24,280 nucleotides of DNA from Bacteroidales bacterium UBA6851 (GCA_002451795.1 DKDJ01000012.1:1-24280), one strand, 5' to 3'; counted from the stretch's first letter, positions 7,565 through 16,377 are shown. Translations and numbers: made by a program. Notes: generated by a model not told the origin, from the letters alone.

Positions 7565-9562
7565 ATGATACACAAAACTAACATATTTGCAGCGCCGATC
7601 ATTTGTGGCGCAGCCCTTGCACTCGCCGTGGTGGCCGGGTGCAGCAAGCAGGAGGAGATTCCTGTAGTTACTGGGTTCCCGGAGGACGGGGTGGTGCGCA
7701 TAGCGGCCAATGCCGGCGACCCGCTGACCCGTGCGGACGGGACAAGCAGCAGTGAATATTCCGGGACGACCCTCGGCCTGTTCATTGACTATGGCCAGGG
7801 CGACAAATATAACGGCTCCAATGTCAAGTGGACCAAGGCTGAAAATGCATGGACTCCGGAGAAGCAGATGCTCTGGAAGAGCTCCACGGATGCGGCCAAA
7901 GTCTATGCCTACGCCCCGTATGTAGACGGCTCTGCGGCAGATGCGGTGAATTTTGAGATTCCATCTGATCAGACTGCCGGCACCCTGGCTGCGGACCTGG
8001 GCAGTTGTGCTTATCTCAATTTCGTTCCGAATAGCAGCAATAATAACTTCCAAGATGGTAAAATCCTGATTTCTTTCGGTCACCGTCTTGTGAAGTTGAC
8101 CTTCAATTTCGAGAAGGGCAACCAGTTCGCTGATGGCGTGACTATCGCCAGTGCGTCGCTTCTCGGCACATCCTCCAAGGTCGTCCTCAATGCCACTGCA
8201 GGCACTGTCGCTGCCGCCGGCGATGCGGCAAGTCTGGACATAAAACTTCACAAGGTCGAAGATCCCAAGAACCCTTCCGCCCTCAAGTACGAGGCTGTGT
8301 TCTTCCCTGGTGACGGACAGAAAGCCGGAGCCAAGATGCTGCAAGTCAAGATGTCGGAGGGCACTGTTCTCAATTACGTCGTGCCTTCAACTGGACTTGT
8401 CGAGAGTGGCCTTAAGTCGGGAAGCGCATACGAGATGAAGATGCGCCTCGGCAAGGACAAGATCGAGATTGCCAGCGATGTGACTGTGGCCGATTGGACT
8501 GAGAGTGGGAACACGCTTCCGGGCGGAGAACCTGTTCTCAATGCCGATGTCTGGGACGGCACAGTTGCCACTGAATTTGCAGGCGGCTCGGGCTATGAAA
8601 CAGACCCGTACCTCATCGCGACCTCGGCCCAACTTGCCTACCTTGCGCAGAAGGTGAATGGTGGAGAAACTTATGAAGGCAAGTATTTTCGTCAGACCGA
8701 GGACTTTGCCCTCGACGATAAAGATTGGACTCCGATTGGAACATTCTCGAAACCGTTCAAAGGGAATTTTGACGGAAACAATCACGAAATTTTCGGCTTG
8801 AAGGTGGAAACAACATCTTATGCCGGACTCTTTGGCTATATTAATTCAGGAAGTGTAAAAAACGTAAGGATTTGTTCCGGGTCGGTAAAGGCAAGCGAGT
8901 ATTATGCAGGGGGGATCGTGGGAGATCTTAATTATTCTACGATGGAGAACTGCACTGCGAGTGTCAATGTGAGCGGTAAGGCTAATGTCGGAGGACTGGT
9001 TGGCAGCATTACGGGCAGCACCATTTCCAATTGTCATTTCCTTTCGGGCGAAATTGTCGGTGAAGGGGATGGTTCCTGGGATGGTGAGCGTGTTGGAGGA
9101 ATTGTCGGGTGTGCCCAGGGGAGCAATAGTAATGTCACTAATTGCTCTGCTAATGCCTCAGTGAAAGGAAAGCTGAATGTAGGAGGTCTTTGTGGGTGGT
9201 TTGGTAATAGTGATCACATTTTTTCTAATTGCACAATGAAAGGGATCGTTACCGTCACTAAGGACTACTGCGGAGGTCTTGTAGGCAATTTATATGATAG
9301 TAATGGAAAGTTCGAAAGTTGTCAGTTTGAAGGCTCGATTAAGAAGGATGGTGATAACGTTTCCAATACAGGGATTGCCATCGGAGCAGACTTAAGCAAT
9401 GTGACTTTCTCTGAATGCGTGTGCACGGTAGACGAGCAGACCAATACGAGCCTCGGCAGAGAAAAGGTTGGTTATATTGAAAATAAAAGTGCTGAAAACG
9501 AAAAGGTTAGATCAGACGGTTATGCTTACTCCGACACCGACATCAAAGTAATAGTAAAATAG
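7565..9562 (+). CDS. Fimbrillin-family lipoprotein with GLUG-repeat C-terminus (subunit 4)
   Basis: 665 aa. The signal is long, with lipobox VVAGC (Cys26). Residues about 30-325 form the fimbrillin-type module (EKQMLWKSS near 99, SFGHRLVKLTFNF near 175, MRLGKDKIEIASDVTVADW near 295). After a DVWDGTVATEF linker come GLUG-type repeats with GLFGY, GGIVGD, GGLVGS, GGIVGC, GGLCGW and GGLVGN. Compared with subunit 3 it has a short insertion (about GEGDGSWDGER) and a longer end before the shared IKVIVK terminus. The first half looks richer in G and C and uses different codons from the repeat half, as in a mosaic gene. It starts 3 nt after subunit 3 stops. Confidence 0.72.
   Translation: MIHKTNIFAAPIICGAALALAVVAGCSKQEEIPVVTGFPEDGVVRIAANAGDPLTRADGTSSSEYSGTTLGLFIDYGQGDKYNGSNVKWTKAENAWTPEKQMLWKSSTDAAKVYAYAPYVDGSAADAVNFEIPSDQTAGTLAADLGSCAYLNFVPNSSNNNFQDGKILISFGHRLVKLTFNFEKGNQFADGVTIASASLLGTSSKVVLNATAGTVAAAGDAASLDIKLHKVEDPKNPSALKYEAVFFPGDGQKAGAKMLQVKMSEGTVLNYVVPSTGLVESGLKSGSAYEMKMRLGKDKIEIASDVTVADWTESGNTLPGGEPVLNADVWDGTVATEFAGGSGYETDPYLIATSAQLAYLAQKVNGGETYEGKYFRQTEDFALDDKDWTPIGTFSKPFKGNFDGNNHEIFGLKVETTSYAGLFGYINSGSVKNVRICSGSVKASEYYAGGIVGDLNYSTMENCTASVNVSGKANVGGLVGSITGSTISNCHFLSGEIVGEGDGSWDGERVGGIVGCAQGSNSNVTNCSANASVKGKLNVGGLCGWFGNSDHIFSNCTMKGIVTVTKDYCGGLVGNLYDSNGKFESCQFEGSIKKDGDNVSNTGIAIGADLSNVTFSECVCTVDEQTNTSLGREKVGYIENKSAENEKVRSDGYAYSDTDIKVIVK
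9091..9416 (+). repeat. GLUG cassette, copy B (pairs with 7135-7460)
   Basis: Second copy of the near-identical GLUG-encoding DNA described at 7135-7460, collinear over 326 nt without indels. Confidence 0.85.
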
Positions 9563-9565
9563 ACG

Positions 9566-9592
9566 ATGATGCACAAAGCTGATGTGATTTAA
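9566..9592 (+). pseudogene. Decayed start of a third GLUG-fimbrillin copy
   Basis: Directly after subunit 4's TAG, at the same 3-nt spacing that separates subunits 3 and 4, ATGATGCACAAAGCTGATG matches the start of subunit 4 (ATGATACACAAAACTAACA) with only a few, mostly transition, changes. It runs into TAA after eight codons. The junction bases before it (end of subunit 4) also match the end of subunit 3. This looks like the start of a further tandem copy that has been deleted or never completed. Bases 9593-9680 after it hold no gene I can recognise. Confidence 0.6.
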
Positions 9593-9680
9593 GGAGAGGA
9601 ATCTAATGGCATAGGTGCAGTGATTGGGGTAAGTAAATTTCTCAATTTTAATAGTTTTGTTCCCTTTCGATGTATCTTAA

Positions 9681-9712
9681 GCCCCTCTGGCACATATTAG
9701 AGGGGCTTTTTT
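9681..9712 (+). terminator. Rho-independent terminator of the pilus operon
   Basis: GCCCCTCT (9681-9688) pairs perfectly with AGAGGGGC (9699-9706) across a 10-nt loop and is followed by TTTTTT. It separates the pilus operon from rlmN. Confidence 0.9.
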
Positions 9713-9812
9713 AGTAGATGCATTTTAATGTCCCACTCATGACCATCGGTGCATTGCACTTATGGCAAATAATGAGCGATGTTCGGCTAAAGGAATTGTT
9801 GGAAAAAATGCT

Positions 9813-9820
9813 TATGTTTG
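9813..9820 (+). promoter_or_regulatory. Possible -7 box of rlmN
   Basis: TATGTTTG matches TAnnTTTG. Transcription would start near 9826, just before the ATG at 9830, giving an almost leaderless message. No clear TTTG -33 element is present. The box covers the alternative TTG start at 9818, which argues for the ATG at 9830. Confidence 0.35.
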
Positions 9821-9829
9821 CACTCGGAT

Positions 9830-10873
9830 ATGAAAGAGATTCTTCTTGGCAAGACACCATCAGAACTAAAGGCTGCAGTGGTGGAGTGCGGACTGAAGCC
9901 TTATGTGGGTGATCAGCTCGCTGGTTGGTTATATTCTAAGAGAGTGCGTAGCTGGGATAGGATGGTCAATATATCCAAATCAGCGCGTGCACAACTCTCG
10001 GAGATGTATAGCCTTGGCGTGGCGGATCCTATAGGCGTAGCGCGTTCTGTGGACGGAACGTGTAAATATCTTTTCCCTGTTAGTTGTCTTCGAGGCACGA
10101 CTCTTGAGGATTCTGCGGTGGAAGCGGTGATGATTCCAGATGAGGATAGGCGCACTCTCTGTGTTAGTTCTCAAGCTGGATGCAAGATGGGTTGTAGGTT
10201 CTGCATGACAGGCCGTCAAGGATTTCATGGTAATCTTTCCGCTGCTGACATCCTGAATCAATTTACAGGTATAGAGGACAGCATGAGCCTAACTAATGCC
10301 GTATTTATGGGAATGGGGGAACCTTTGGATAACTACGACAGTGTGTCGAGGGCTATAGAGGTACTTACGGCTGACTGGGGTTTCGGGTGGAGTCCCAAGC
10401 GAATAACTCTCAGCACGGTAGGTGTGTTGCCGTTCCTCAAACGCTTTCTTGACGAGCAGAAGTGCCATCTGGCTGTGAGCCTGCATAATCCATTTCCGGA
10501 TGAGAGACTTGAGATGATGCCGGTTCAGAAAGCATATCCGCTTGGCGATGTGGTGTCCCTCATACGTCAATACGACTTCAGCGGGCAGAGACGTGTAAGT
10601 TTCGAGTACACCATGTTCTCTGGATTTAATGACGATAAACGCCACGCTGACGCGCTTATCCGGATGCTTCGCGGACTGGAGTGCAGGGTTAATCTTATCC
10701 GTTTCCATAAGATTCCGGACTTCCCTTACGAGAGCAGTTCACTTCGTAAGATGGAAGAGTTCAGAGATAGACTTAACAACAACGGCATAATATGTACAAT
10801 TCGTTCATCCCGTGGAGAAGATATTCTGGCGGCATGTGGGATGCTTGCCGGAAAGCATACGGAAAAGCTATAA
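9830..10873 (+). CDS. rlmN: 23S rRNA (adenine2503-C2)-methyltransferase RlmN
   Basis: 347 aa from the ATG at 9830. Radical-SAM enzyme that methylates C2 of A2503 in 23S rRNA, and tRNA A37 in some bacteria, using a methyl-Cys intermediate. The [4Fe-4S] motif CX3CX2C is C118-C122-C125 (GCKMGCRFC). The resolving catalytic Cys is C336 in DILAACG, matching Cys355 of E. coli RlmN. GMGEPLDNYD near 161 and the STVG and VSLHNP segments are family signatures. The frame can be extended upstream to a TTG at 9818, but the family usually starts near MKExLLG. The gene overlaps the following patatin gene by about 40 nt. Confidence 0.95.
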   Translation: MKEILLGKTPSELKAAVVECGLKPYVGDQLAGWLYSKRVRSWDRMVNISKSARAQLSEMYSLGVADPIGVARSVDGTCKYLFPVSCLRGTTLEDSAVEAVMIPDEDRRTLCVSSQAGCKMGCRFCMTGRQGFHGNLSAADILNQFTGIEDSMSLTNAVFMGMGEPLDNYDSVSRAIEVLTADWGFGWSPKRITLSTVGVLPFLKRFLDEQKCHLAVSLHNPFPDERLEMMPVQKAYPLGDVVSLIRQYDFSGQRRVSFEYTMFSGFNDDKRHADALIRMLRGLECRVNLIRFHKIPDFPYESSSLRKMEEFRDRLNNNGIICTIRSSRGEDILAACGMLAGKHTEKL

Positions 10874-13329
10874 AAATCTCTTGCGCACTTTCCGCTGTCA
10901 TTTTGCTGGTGGTTATGGTCGGAGCACAGGCTGCTTCTGCCCAGACAAGGAAAAATGCAGCACCTAAAGTGTACCCCAACAATCTTACTATGGACAGTGC
11001 GCAGCCGTCTGTAGATAGCGTGTTCTTAAAGCAAATGCGCACGAGGATGGCGCGTGTCAGAGCTACAGAGCACAGACCTACCGTGGGCCTGGTTCTTTCC
11101 GGCGGCGGTGCCAAGGGCGCTGCTCAAGTGGGGGCGCTAAAGTATATCGAGGAACTTGGTATTCCTGTGGACTTGGTATGCGGCACGAGTATTGGCGGAC
11201 TTTTGGGCGGTTTGTATGCGCTCGGATACAATGCTGATGCTCTTCGTTCTCTCTTTATGAATCAAGATTGGGACAGGCTTCTAACCGATGTGGTGGATCA
11301 GAAATATATTCCGTATTCCACCAAGATGTACAACTCCAAATATGTTCTTACCATTCCGTTCCAGACAGCGATTGACCTCCTTAATAGCGGAAGACAAGAT
11401 AGGGAAGAGTACAAGAAACAGTCTTTCGTCAGTTCGCTTCCTTCTGGATTTGCATACGGATTCAATGTCAATAATCAGATCTCAAGCTTAACAGTTGGCT
11501 ATCAAGACAGTCTGTCATTCAGTGCATTGCCACTTCCGTTTGTGTGCGTGGCATCTGACATGATAAGCTGTAAGGCCAAGAATTGGGGCAGCGGTTCCAT
11601 CAATACTGCCCTCAGATCAACTATGTCCATTCCTGGGCTTTTTGACCCGGTGCGCACAGACGGTATGGTGCTGATAGATGGTGGCACTCGCAATAATTTC
11701 CCAACGGACATTGCCAAGGCAATGGGGGCTGATATTATCATTGGTATCGAACTTTCAGACATGATGCCGGGGTTCGATGAAGTGAATAATATAGGCGACA
11801 TAGTTTCACAGATGATAAGCATGCTTGGAACGGATGCCCATAACAAGAATATTGATCTCCCTGATGTATTTATCAAACCATATCTTCCAGAGTTCAATAT
11901 GCTGAGTTTCAGTGCCAAGGCAGTGGATACGATGATAGTGAGGGGCTATGATGCGGCTAAGGCCAAAAAAGATGAACTTCTGAAAGTGAAAAGGCGTGTG
12001 GGCAGTGTGGCTTCTTCCAAGGATGATGCATCTCGTGGTGGGAAGCAGTTCAATAACGCTACGGATATCTCTGTCACTCCTGTGACCCTTAGCAGCATAG
12101 AGTTTGAAGGCATTTCAGACAAGGAGTCTAAATATCTCTCTAAGCTTCTTAACTTCGAAGTAGGTGACAAGGTTGATAGAGCCATGTTGGATGATGTCAT
12201 GAGCCGTCTCCAGGCTACCAACAGCTTCTCCTCCATAACTTATTCGCTGCTTGGACGCGAGGAGCCGTATAGGCTGGTGTTCCACTGCAAGACCTCTCCG
12301 TCCAATAGCATAGGTCTCGGATTCCGTATCGATTCAGAAGAGTGGGCATCCATCCTGCTCAATCTGGGATTGAATACCAATAGCCTCATGGGCTCCCGTC
12401 TTAATCTGACAGCCAAGCTTGGTCAGAACATGAAGTTCGATGCCCATTACTCCTTGGATCTCGGATGGATGCCTACCATCAACTTTAATGCGAGTGTCTT
12501 CAGGTATTCGGGAAATCTTGGTATAGGTACCGATGCTCTTAAGTATGGTGTGTCTTATTGGAGTCATCGTGAGCTTCTGTATCTGACCGATGTGCGATGG
12601 AAGCGCTCCAATTTCAAGATTGGCCTCAAGAACCAATACAACAATGTGGACCCTAATACAGTGTTCGGCTCCATAATCAGCAGCAGCCTCTCTAAAGACG
12701 CTCTTAGGGGTAATTATATCGGTGCTTTCCTCAACGGAAACTATTATTCTTTTGACAATAAATACTATCCTACCAAAGGTTCAAGTCTTTCTTTCTCTGC
12801 TAACTATGATTTTATCAAAAGCGGTAATCCGTCATTTCACCCGATTGTCGCTCTTGGATTTGACTGGAAGTCGGTCTTTCGTATAGGAAGTCGTGTGGCT
12901 ATCATCCCGGATGTGCATTTGCGCAATATTTTCTCTACCGGTGATCTTGTAGGCAGTGACGGACAGGTCTACAACGGAGTGTCCCTGCTTCACTGCAACT
13001 TTATCGGTGGTAGCATGGCTGGCCGTTATACTGACAATCAGGTTCCTTTCTTCGGAATCGATAATGTACTTATGGCTGACGAGCACCTCGCTACTGCGAG
13101 CCTGGAAGTGCGTGTCAGTCCATTCAAGAAGTTCTTTCTCTCGGCAGAGGGAGGATTCGTGCAGTCCAGGGATAGTTTTGTGGATATGTTGAGTTCATTT
13201 TCTCCAGATATTTATGCTGCTGGATTGTCAGCGGGATACAATAGCGGTGTGGGACCTCTTAAACTTGATGTGCATTGGAATCAGGTACACAAGTGGGGAT
13301 TGTATGTATCTTTTGGGTATGATTTCTAG
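10834..13329 (+). CDS. Patatin-like phospholipase with Omp85-type outer-membrane barrel
   Basis: 831 aa from the ATG at 10834; a longer start at 10792 is possible but leaves a poorer signal peptide. The signal peptide (about 1-37) ends ASA-Q. The patatin domain (about 84-380) has oxyanion loop GGGAKG (90-95), nucleophile Ser119 in GTSIGG, and Asp282 in DGG, the Ser-Asp dyad of bacterial patatins. Next is a POTRA-like segment (about 420-490), then a beta-barrel of the bacterial surface antigen family to the C-terminal Phe. This is the layout of PlpD-type type Vd proteins and Bacteroidetes 'patatin/BamA' proteins, which place a phospholipase at the outer membrane. Its start lies inside rlmN, and recX follows after 8 nt. 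Confidence 0.9.
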   Translation: MWDACRKAYGKAIKISCALSAVILLVVMVGAQAASAQTRKNAAPKVYPNNLTMDSAQPSVDSVFLKQMRTRMARVRATEHRPTVGLVLSGGGAKGAAQVGALKYIEELGIPVDLVCGTSIGGLLGGLYALGYNADALRSLFMNQDWDRLLTDVVDQKYIPYSTKMYNSKYVLTIPFQTAIDLLNSGRQDREEYKKQSFVSSLPSGFAYGFNVNNQISSLTVGYQDSLSFSALPLPFVCVASDMISCKAKNWGSGSINTALRSTMSIPGLFDPVRTDGMVLIDGGTRNNFPTDIAKAMGADIIIGIELSDMMPGFDEVNNIGDIVSQMISMLGTDAHNKNIDLPDVFIKPYLPEFNMLSFSAKAVDTMIVRGYDAAKAKKDELLKVKRRVGSVASSKDDASRGGKQFNNATDISVTPVTLSSIEFEGISDKESKYLSKLLNFEVGDKVDRAMLDDVMSRLQATNSFSSITYSLLGREEPYRLVFHCKTSPSNSIGLGFRIDSEEWASILLNLGLNTNSLMGSRLNLTAKLGQNMKFDAHYSLDLGWMPTINFNASVFRYSGNLGIGTDALKYGVSYWSHRELLYLTDVRWKRSNFKIGLKNQYNNVDPNTVFGSIISSSLSKDALRGNYIGAFLNGNYYSFDNKYYPTKGSSLSFSANYDFIKSGNPSFHPIVALGFDWKSVFRIGSRVAIIPDVHLRNIFSTGDLVGSDGQVYNGVSLLHCNFIGGSMAGRYTDNQVPFFGIDNVLMADEHLATASLEVRVSPFKKFFLSAEGGFVQSRDSFVDMLSSFSPDIYAAGLSAGYNSGVGPLKLDVHWNQVHKWGLYVSFGYDF

Positions 13330-13337
13330 TTTCTGAT

Positions 13338-13802
13338 ATGGATGATAAGGGGAAAAAGGTTCTTGACTATCTTCAGGGGATCTGCTCCAAGAGGGAGTAT
13401 TGCCGATCTGATGTTTTAAGGAAAGCTATTGATAGGCTTGATGGTGACCGGAGTGGCGCAGAGGAGCTGGTGGACTCCCTGGTTAAGGATAGATTCGTGG
13501 ATGACTTCCGTTATGCATGCGCCTATGCAAGGGAGAAGTCCTTTGTTTCTGGATGGGGTCCGCATAAAGTCAGCACTATGCTGTTATCCAAGCAGATAGA
13601 CCGTCAGACCATACAAGATGCGCTGTCTGATATCGATGCCGAAAGAGCTTCGGCTAAACTCTCCAAGGTGCTTGAGGTCAAATGGAAGTCTCTTGTAGGT
13701 GATCCGCAGGCAAAATACAAACTGCTTCGCTTTGCGCTATCACGCGGCTATGACTATTCCCAAGTACGTCCCCTCGTGGACGCGATGTGTGGCGCGGAGT
13801 GA
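13338..13802 (+). CDS. recX: RecX-family regulatory protein
   Basis: 154 aa, the usual size for Bacteroidetes RecX. It has the all-helical RecX pattern: KKVLDYLQGICSKREYCRSD, LVDSLVKDRFVDDFRYACAYAREK (the most conserved RecX segment), then GPHKVSTMLLSKQID and a C-terminal three-helix unit. RecX binds RecA filaments and dampens strand exchange. No recA is in the window. It follows the patatin gene by 8 nt, so cotranscription is likely. Confidence 0.85.
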   Translation: MDDKGKKVLDYLQGICSKREYCRSDVLRKAIDRLDGDRSGAEELVDSLVKDRFVDDFRYACAYAREKSFVSGWGPHKVSTMLLSKQIDRQTIQDALSDIDAERASAKLSKVLEVKWKSLVGDPQAKYKLLRFALSRGYDYSQVRPLVDAMCGAE

Positions 13803-13846
13803 CGAAAAGAGGAGTTGATTGATTTATAAAAGAAACAGTGATGCCG

Positions 13847-15211
13847 ATGAAAGAATATATTCAAGAGAATAAAGAGAGGTTCTTTGAGGAATTGTTCTCT
13901 CTTCTGAGAATCCCGTCTATTAGTGCGAAGCCGGACCACAAAAAGGATATGGAACGATGCGCGCAGAGGCTTAAAGAACTGCTTCTGGAGGCTGGTGCTG
14001 ATGAGGCTGAAGTCTATGCGAGCAAGGGAAATCCAGTAGTGTTCGGAAAGAAAGTGATCAATCCGAAGTGGAAGACTGTGATGATTTATGGTCACTATGA
14101 TGTGCAGCCGCCAGAGCCGCTTGAGAAGTGGAAAACCGATCCGTTTGAGCCTGTAATTAAGCAGGACTCTACCGGGCAGGATGCGATTTATGCCCGTGGA
14201 GCCAACGATGACAAGGGACAGCTATTTATGCATGTCAAGGCTTTTGAATATCTTCTCCGTAAAGGCAAACTGCATCACAATGTGAAATTCATTTTCGAGG
14301 GAGAGGAGGAGATCGGCAGTCCATCTCTTCCCGACTGGGTCAGAAAACACAAGAAGTGGCTTGGTGCCGATGTGATTCTTGTATCTGATACGACAATGAT
14401 TTCCGATAAGGTGCCTTCAATCAATTGTGGTATGAGGGGGTTGGCATATCTGGAGGTGACGCTGACCGGACCGGACAAGGATTTGCACTCTGGACATTAT
14501 GGAGGTGCGGTGGCTAATCCTATACAGACATTGTGCGATTTGATATCTGGGCTGATTGACAGTGACGGCAGAGTCACGATTCCTGGGTTTTATGATGATG
14601 TAGTGGAACTCTCAAGGAAAGATCGCGCGCAGCTTGCAAGGGCACCGTTTGACCTTAAAGAATTTGAGAAGTCCGTGGGTGTCAGGGCTTTGCGTGGCGA
14701 GAAAGGCTATACTCCACTTGAGAGAATAGGCATCAGACCGTGTCTTGATGTGTGCGGAATCTGGGGTGGCTATACTGGTGAAGGTGCGAAGACCGTTCTT
14801 CCGTCCGTGGCTCATGCCAAAATCTCGATGCGCCTTGTACCGAATCAGGACAGTGCCAAGATTACGAGGCTATTTAAGAAATATTTGGAGAAAACGGCTC
14901 CGAGATATTGCCGTATAGAAGTCAAACCTTGTGAAGGAGGAGAGGGTTTCCATATTCCAATTTCTTCTCCTTCGTTCCAGGCGGCATCAAGGGCAATGGA
15001 GGAAGTTTACGGAATTAAGCCGGTGCCAAGTCGCGGTGGCGGGAGTATTGCTGTGCTTGCCGACATGCAGAAGATTCTTGGGGTGGACCCGCTGCTGATG
15101 GGATTCGGCCTTGAGCGGGACACAATTCATTCTCCGAACGAGAGTTTCTTGCTTAGACAGTTTTTCTCTGGGATGGAATCCATTGCCAAGTTCTTTGAGT
15201 ATTACGAATAG
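13847..15211 (+). CDS. M20-family dipeptidase
   Basis: 454 aa from the ATG at 13847; ATG 13841 and GTG 13838 are in-frame alternatives. Zinc-dependent exopeptidase of family M20, close to carnosinase/CNDP-like dipeptidases. Metal ligands and catalytic residues are visible: H83 and D85 in YGHYDVQPP, D121 in GANDDKG, and the general-base Glu in EGEEEIGS (about 153-155). HSGHYGG near 212 lies in the lid/dimerisation domain. No signal peptide, so cytosolic peptide turnover is likely. Last gene of the rlmN-patatin-recX run, 44 nt after recX. Confidence 0.9.
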   Translation: MKEYIQENKERFFEELFSLLRIPSISAKPDHKKDMERCAQRLKELLLEAGADEAEVYASKGNPVVFGKKVINPKWKTVMIYGHYDVQPPEPLEKWKTDPFEPVIKQDSTGQDAIYARGANDDKGQLFMHVKAFEYLLRKGKLHHNVKFIFEGEEEIGSPSLPDWVRKHKKWLGADVILVSDTTMISDKVPSINCGMRGLAYLEVTLTGPDKDLHSGHYGGAVANPIQTLCDLISGLIDSDGRVTIPGFYDDVVELSRKDRAQLARAPFDLKEFEKSVGVRALRGEKGYTPLERIGIRPCLDVCGIWGGYTGEGAKTVLPSVAHAKISMRLVPNQDSAKITRLFKKYLEKTAPRYCRIEVKPCEGGEGFHIPISSPSFQAASRAMEEVYGIKPVPSRGGGSIAVLADMQKILGVDPLLMGFGLERDTIHSPNESFLLRQFFSGMESIAKFFEYYE

Positions 15212-15258
15212 ATTGCCCACTCCAAAGTGGTGTCCAGGCTGCTGGTTTGGCGATAAGC

Positions 15259-15750
15259 TTATTTGCCGGTATGTGTTGGAATGGGGCGGAGACGGTATTT
15301 GATGTTAATGTGTCCGTCGCATTCCATTATGCTGTCTTGTGTAAATCCGAGTTGCTTGTATGCGTCCCCGCCGTCCGGGTACTCTGTGTCTGCATAACTC
15401 ATGATGTCATCCGGGTGGATATCAGATATAAAGGCATTGAGCAATTTGCCCATACCTCCTGTCACGCGAAGTTCCTTCAAAGAAGCGTATCTTATCCATT
15501 CGTACGAGCGGATGATATAGCCTTCCTTATTCCATCTTCTCGCATTGCTGAATACAGCTACAGCTGCAAGCGTCCCTTCTTTGATGTGGCTTTCTGATGC
15601 CCCTGTACTGCGTTCTACGAAAAGCCCATAGAAGTAACGGCCTCCAGTGCTGCCAAGTCTGTGGTTGGCATTGAGAAATGCAGCGGCTTCCGGCTTGGTT
15701 ATGCGCTTTACGTGACAATTACGGGCAAATATCGTGTCAAGGGTGTTCAT
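15259..15750 (-). CDS. Conserved hypothetical protein, possibly GNAT/Mom-like acyltransferase fold
   Basis: 163 aa, cytosolic. I do not recognise a named family. LAAVAVFSNAR (about 61-71), a KELRVTGGMGKLLNAFI segment (about 92-108) and SYADTEYPDGGDAYKQLGF (about 118-136) resemble the layout of small GNAT-like proteins and the phage Mom DNA-modification family, where an E/R-rich strand, an S(Y)AD strand and a G-x-Y-x-x-x-G-F ending recur. That resemblance is from memory and is weak. Its ATG overlaps the thymidine kinase stop codon by 4 nt, so the two are translationally coupled and may share a link to nucleotides or DNA. Convergent with the dipeptidase gene. Confidence 0.6.
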   Translation of the reverse strand: MNTLDTIFARNCHVKRITKPEAAAFLNANHRLGSTGGRYFYGLFVERSTGASESHIKEGTLAAVAVFSNARRWNKEGYIIRSYEWIRYASLKELRVTGGMGKLLNAFISDIHPDDIMSYADTEYPDGGDAYKQLGFTQDSIMECDGHINIKYRLRPIPTHTGK

Positions 15751-16322
15751 TGACGCTCCTCTTCAAGGGCTTTGTTGAAACACTCACGACAGAGTGGCTC
15801 GTACACGTCTTTTTCTCCGAGTAGCACAAGGTCTTTGCTCTTGGCGAGCCGGTGGGAGTGGTTGGCAAGGTTGCCGCATTTGACGCAGATAGCGTGAACT
15901 TTCTGTACATCTTCGGCTACGGCCATAAGCATAGGGATGGGTCCGAACGGGACGCCCATGTAGTCTGTGTCCAGACCTGCTACAATGACCCTGATTCCTC
16001 TGTCAGCAAGTGTCTGGCAAACCTGTACAAGGTCTTCTCCGAAGAACTGTGCTTCGTCTATGCCGACCACCTGTATGTCCGGCTCTACGCCAAGCATCTG
16101 TGATGCGCTGGTGATGGGTGTGGAGGTGATCTTATGGAAGTCGTGTGATACTACTTCCACATCGGAGTATCTTTTGTCTATCGCTGGCTTGAAGATGGCG
16201 ATCTTCTGATTGGCAAACTGGGCACGGCGCAGGCGCCTGATGAGTTCCTCGGTCTTTCCGGAGAACATTGAACCGCAAACGACTTCTATGCAGCCGGATT
16301 TTTTGTGATTTTCAGAAAACAT
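15747..16322 (-). CDS. tdk: Thymidine kinase
   Basis: 191 aa from the ATG at 16320-16322; the open frame extends further but has no homologous sequence there. Type II thymidine kinase: ATP + thymidine to ADP + dTMP (salvage pathway). P-loop GSMFSGKT at 17-24, catalytic Glu90 in DEAQFF, and the structural zinc site C146-C149 (CVKC) and C178-C181 (CREC) are all present. Divergent from rsmI and first gene of a two-gene leftward unit with the downstream hypothetical protein. Confidence 0.95.
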   Translation of the reverse strand: MFSENHKKSGCIEVVCGSMFSGKTEELIRRLRRAQFANQKIAIFKPAIDKRYSDVEVVSHDFHKITSTPITSASQMLGVEPDIQVVGIDEAQFFGEDLVQVCQTLADRGIRVIVAGLDTDYMGVPFGPIPMLMAVAEDVQKVHAICVKCGNLANHSHRLAKSKDLVLLGEKDVYEPLCRECFNKALEEERQ

Positions 16323-16334
16323 TATGTAGATTTG
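16299..16334 (+). promoter_or_regulatory. Promoter of rsmI
   Basis: TTTTTTG (16299-16305), 21 nt, then TAGATTTG (16327-16334) is a textbook Bacteroidota promoter. The -33 element lies inside the first codons of the divergent tdk gene. Expected start near 16340, about 38 nt before the rsmI ATG. Confidence 0.65.
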
Positions 16335-16359
16335 TATGATTGCTTCCCGTATGGGATGG

Positions 16360-16367
16360 CAAAGATA
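16360..16367 (-). promoter_or_regulatory. -7 box of tdk
   Basis: On the minus strand it reads TATCTTTG, a perfect TAnnTTTG, about 37 nt before the tdk start. The matching -33 position is not TTTG. It would be a divergent promoter partly overlapping that of rsmI. Confidence 0.5.
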
Positions 16368-16377
16368 AGAAAATAGA

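Noticed and set aside
9718..9912. Small ORF before rlmN
   Set aside because: It overlaps the start of rlmN in another frame, begins right at the operon terminator and has no recognisable pattern.
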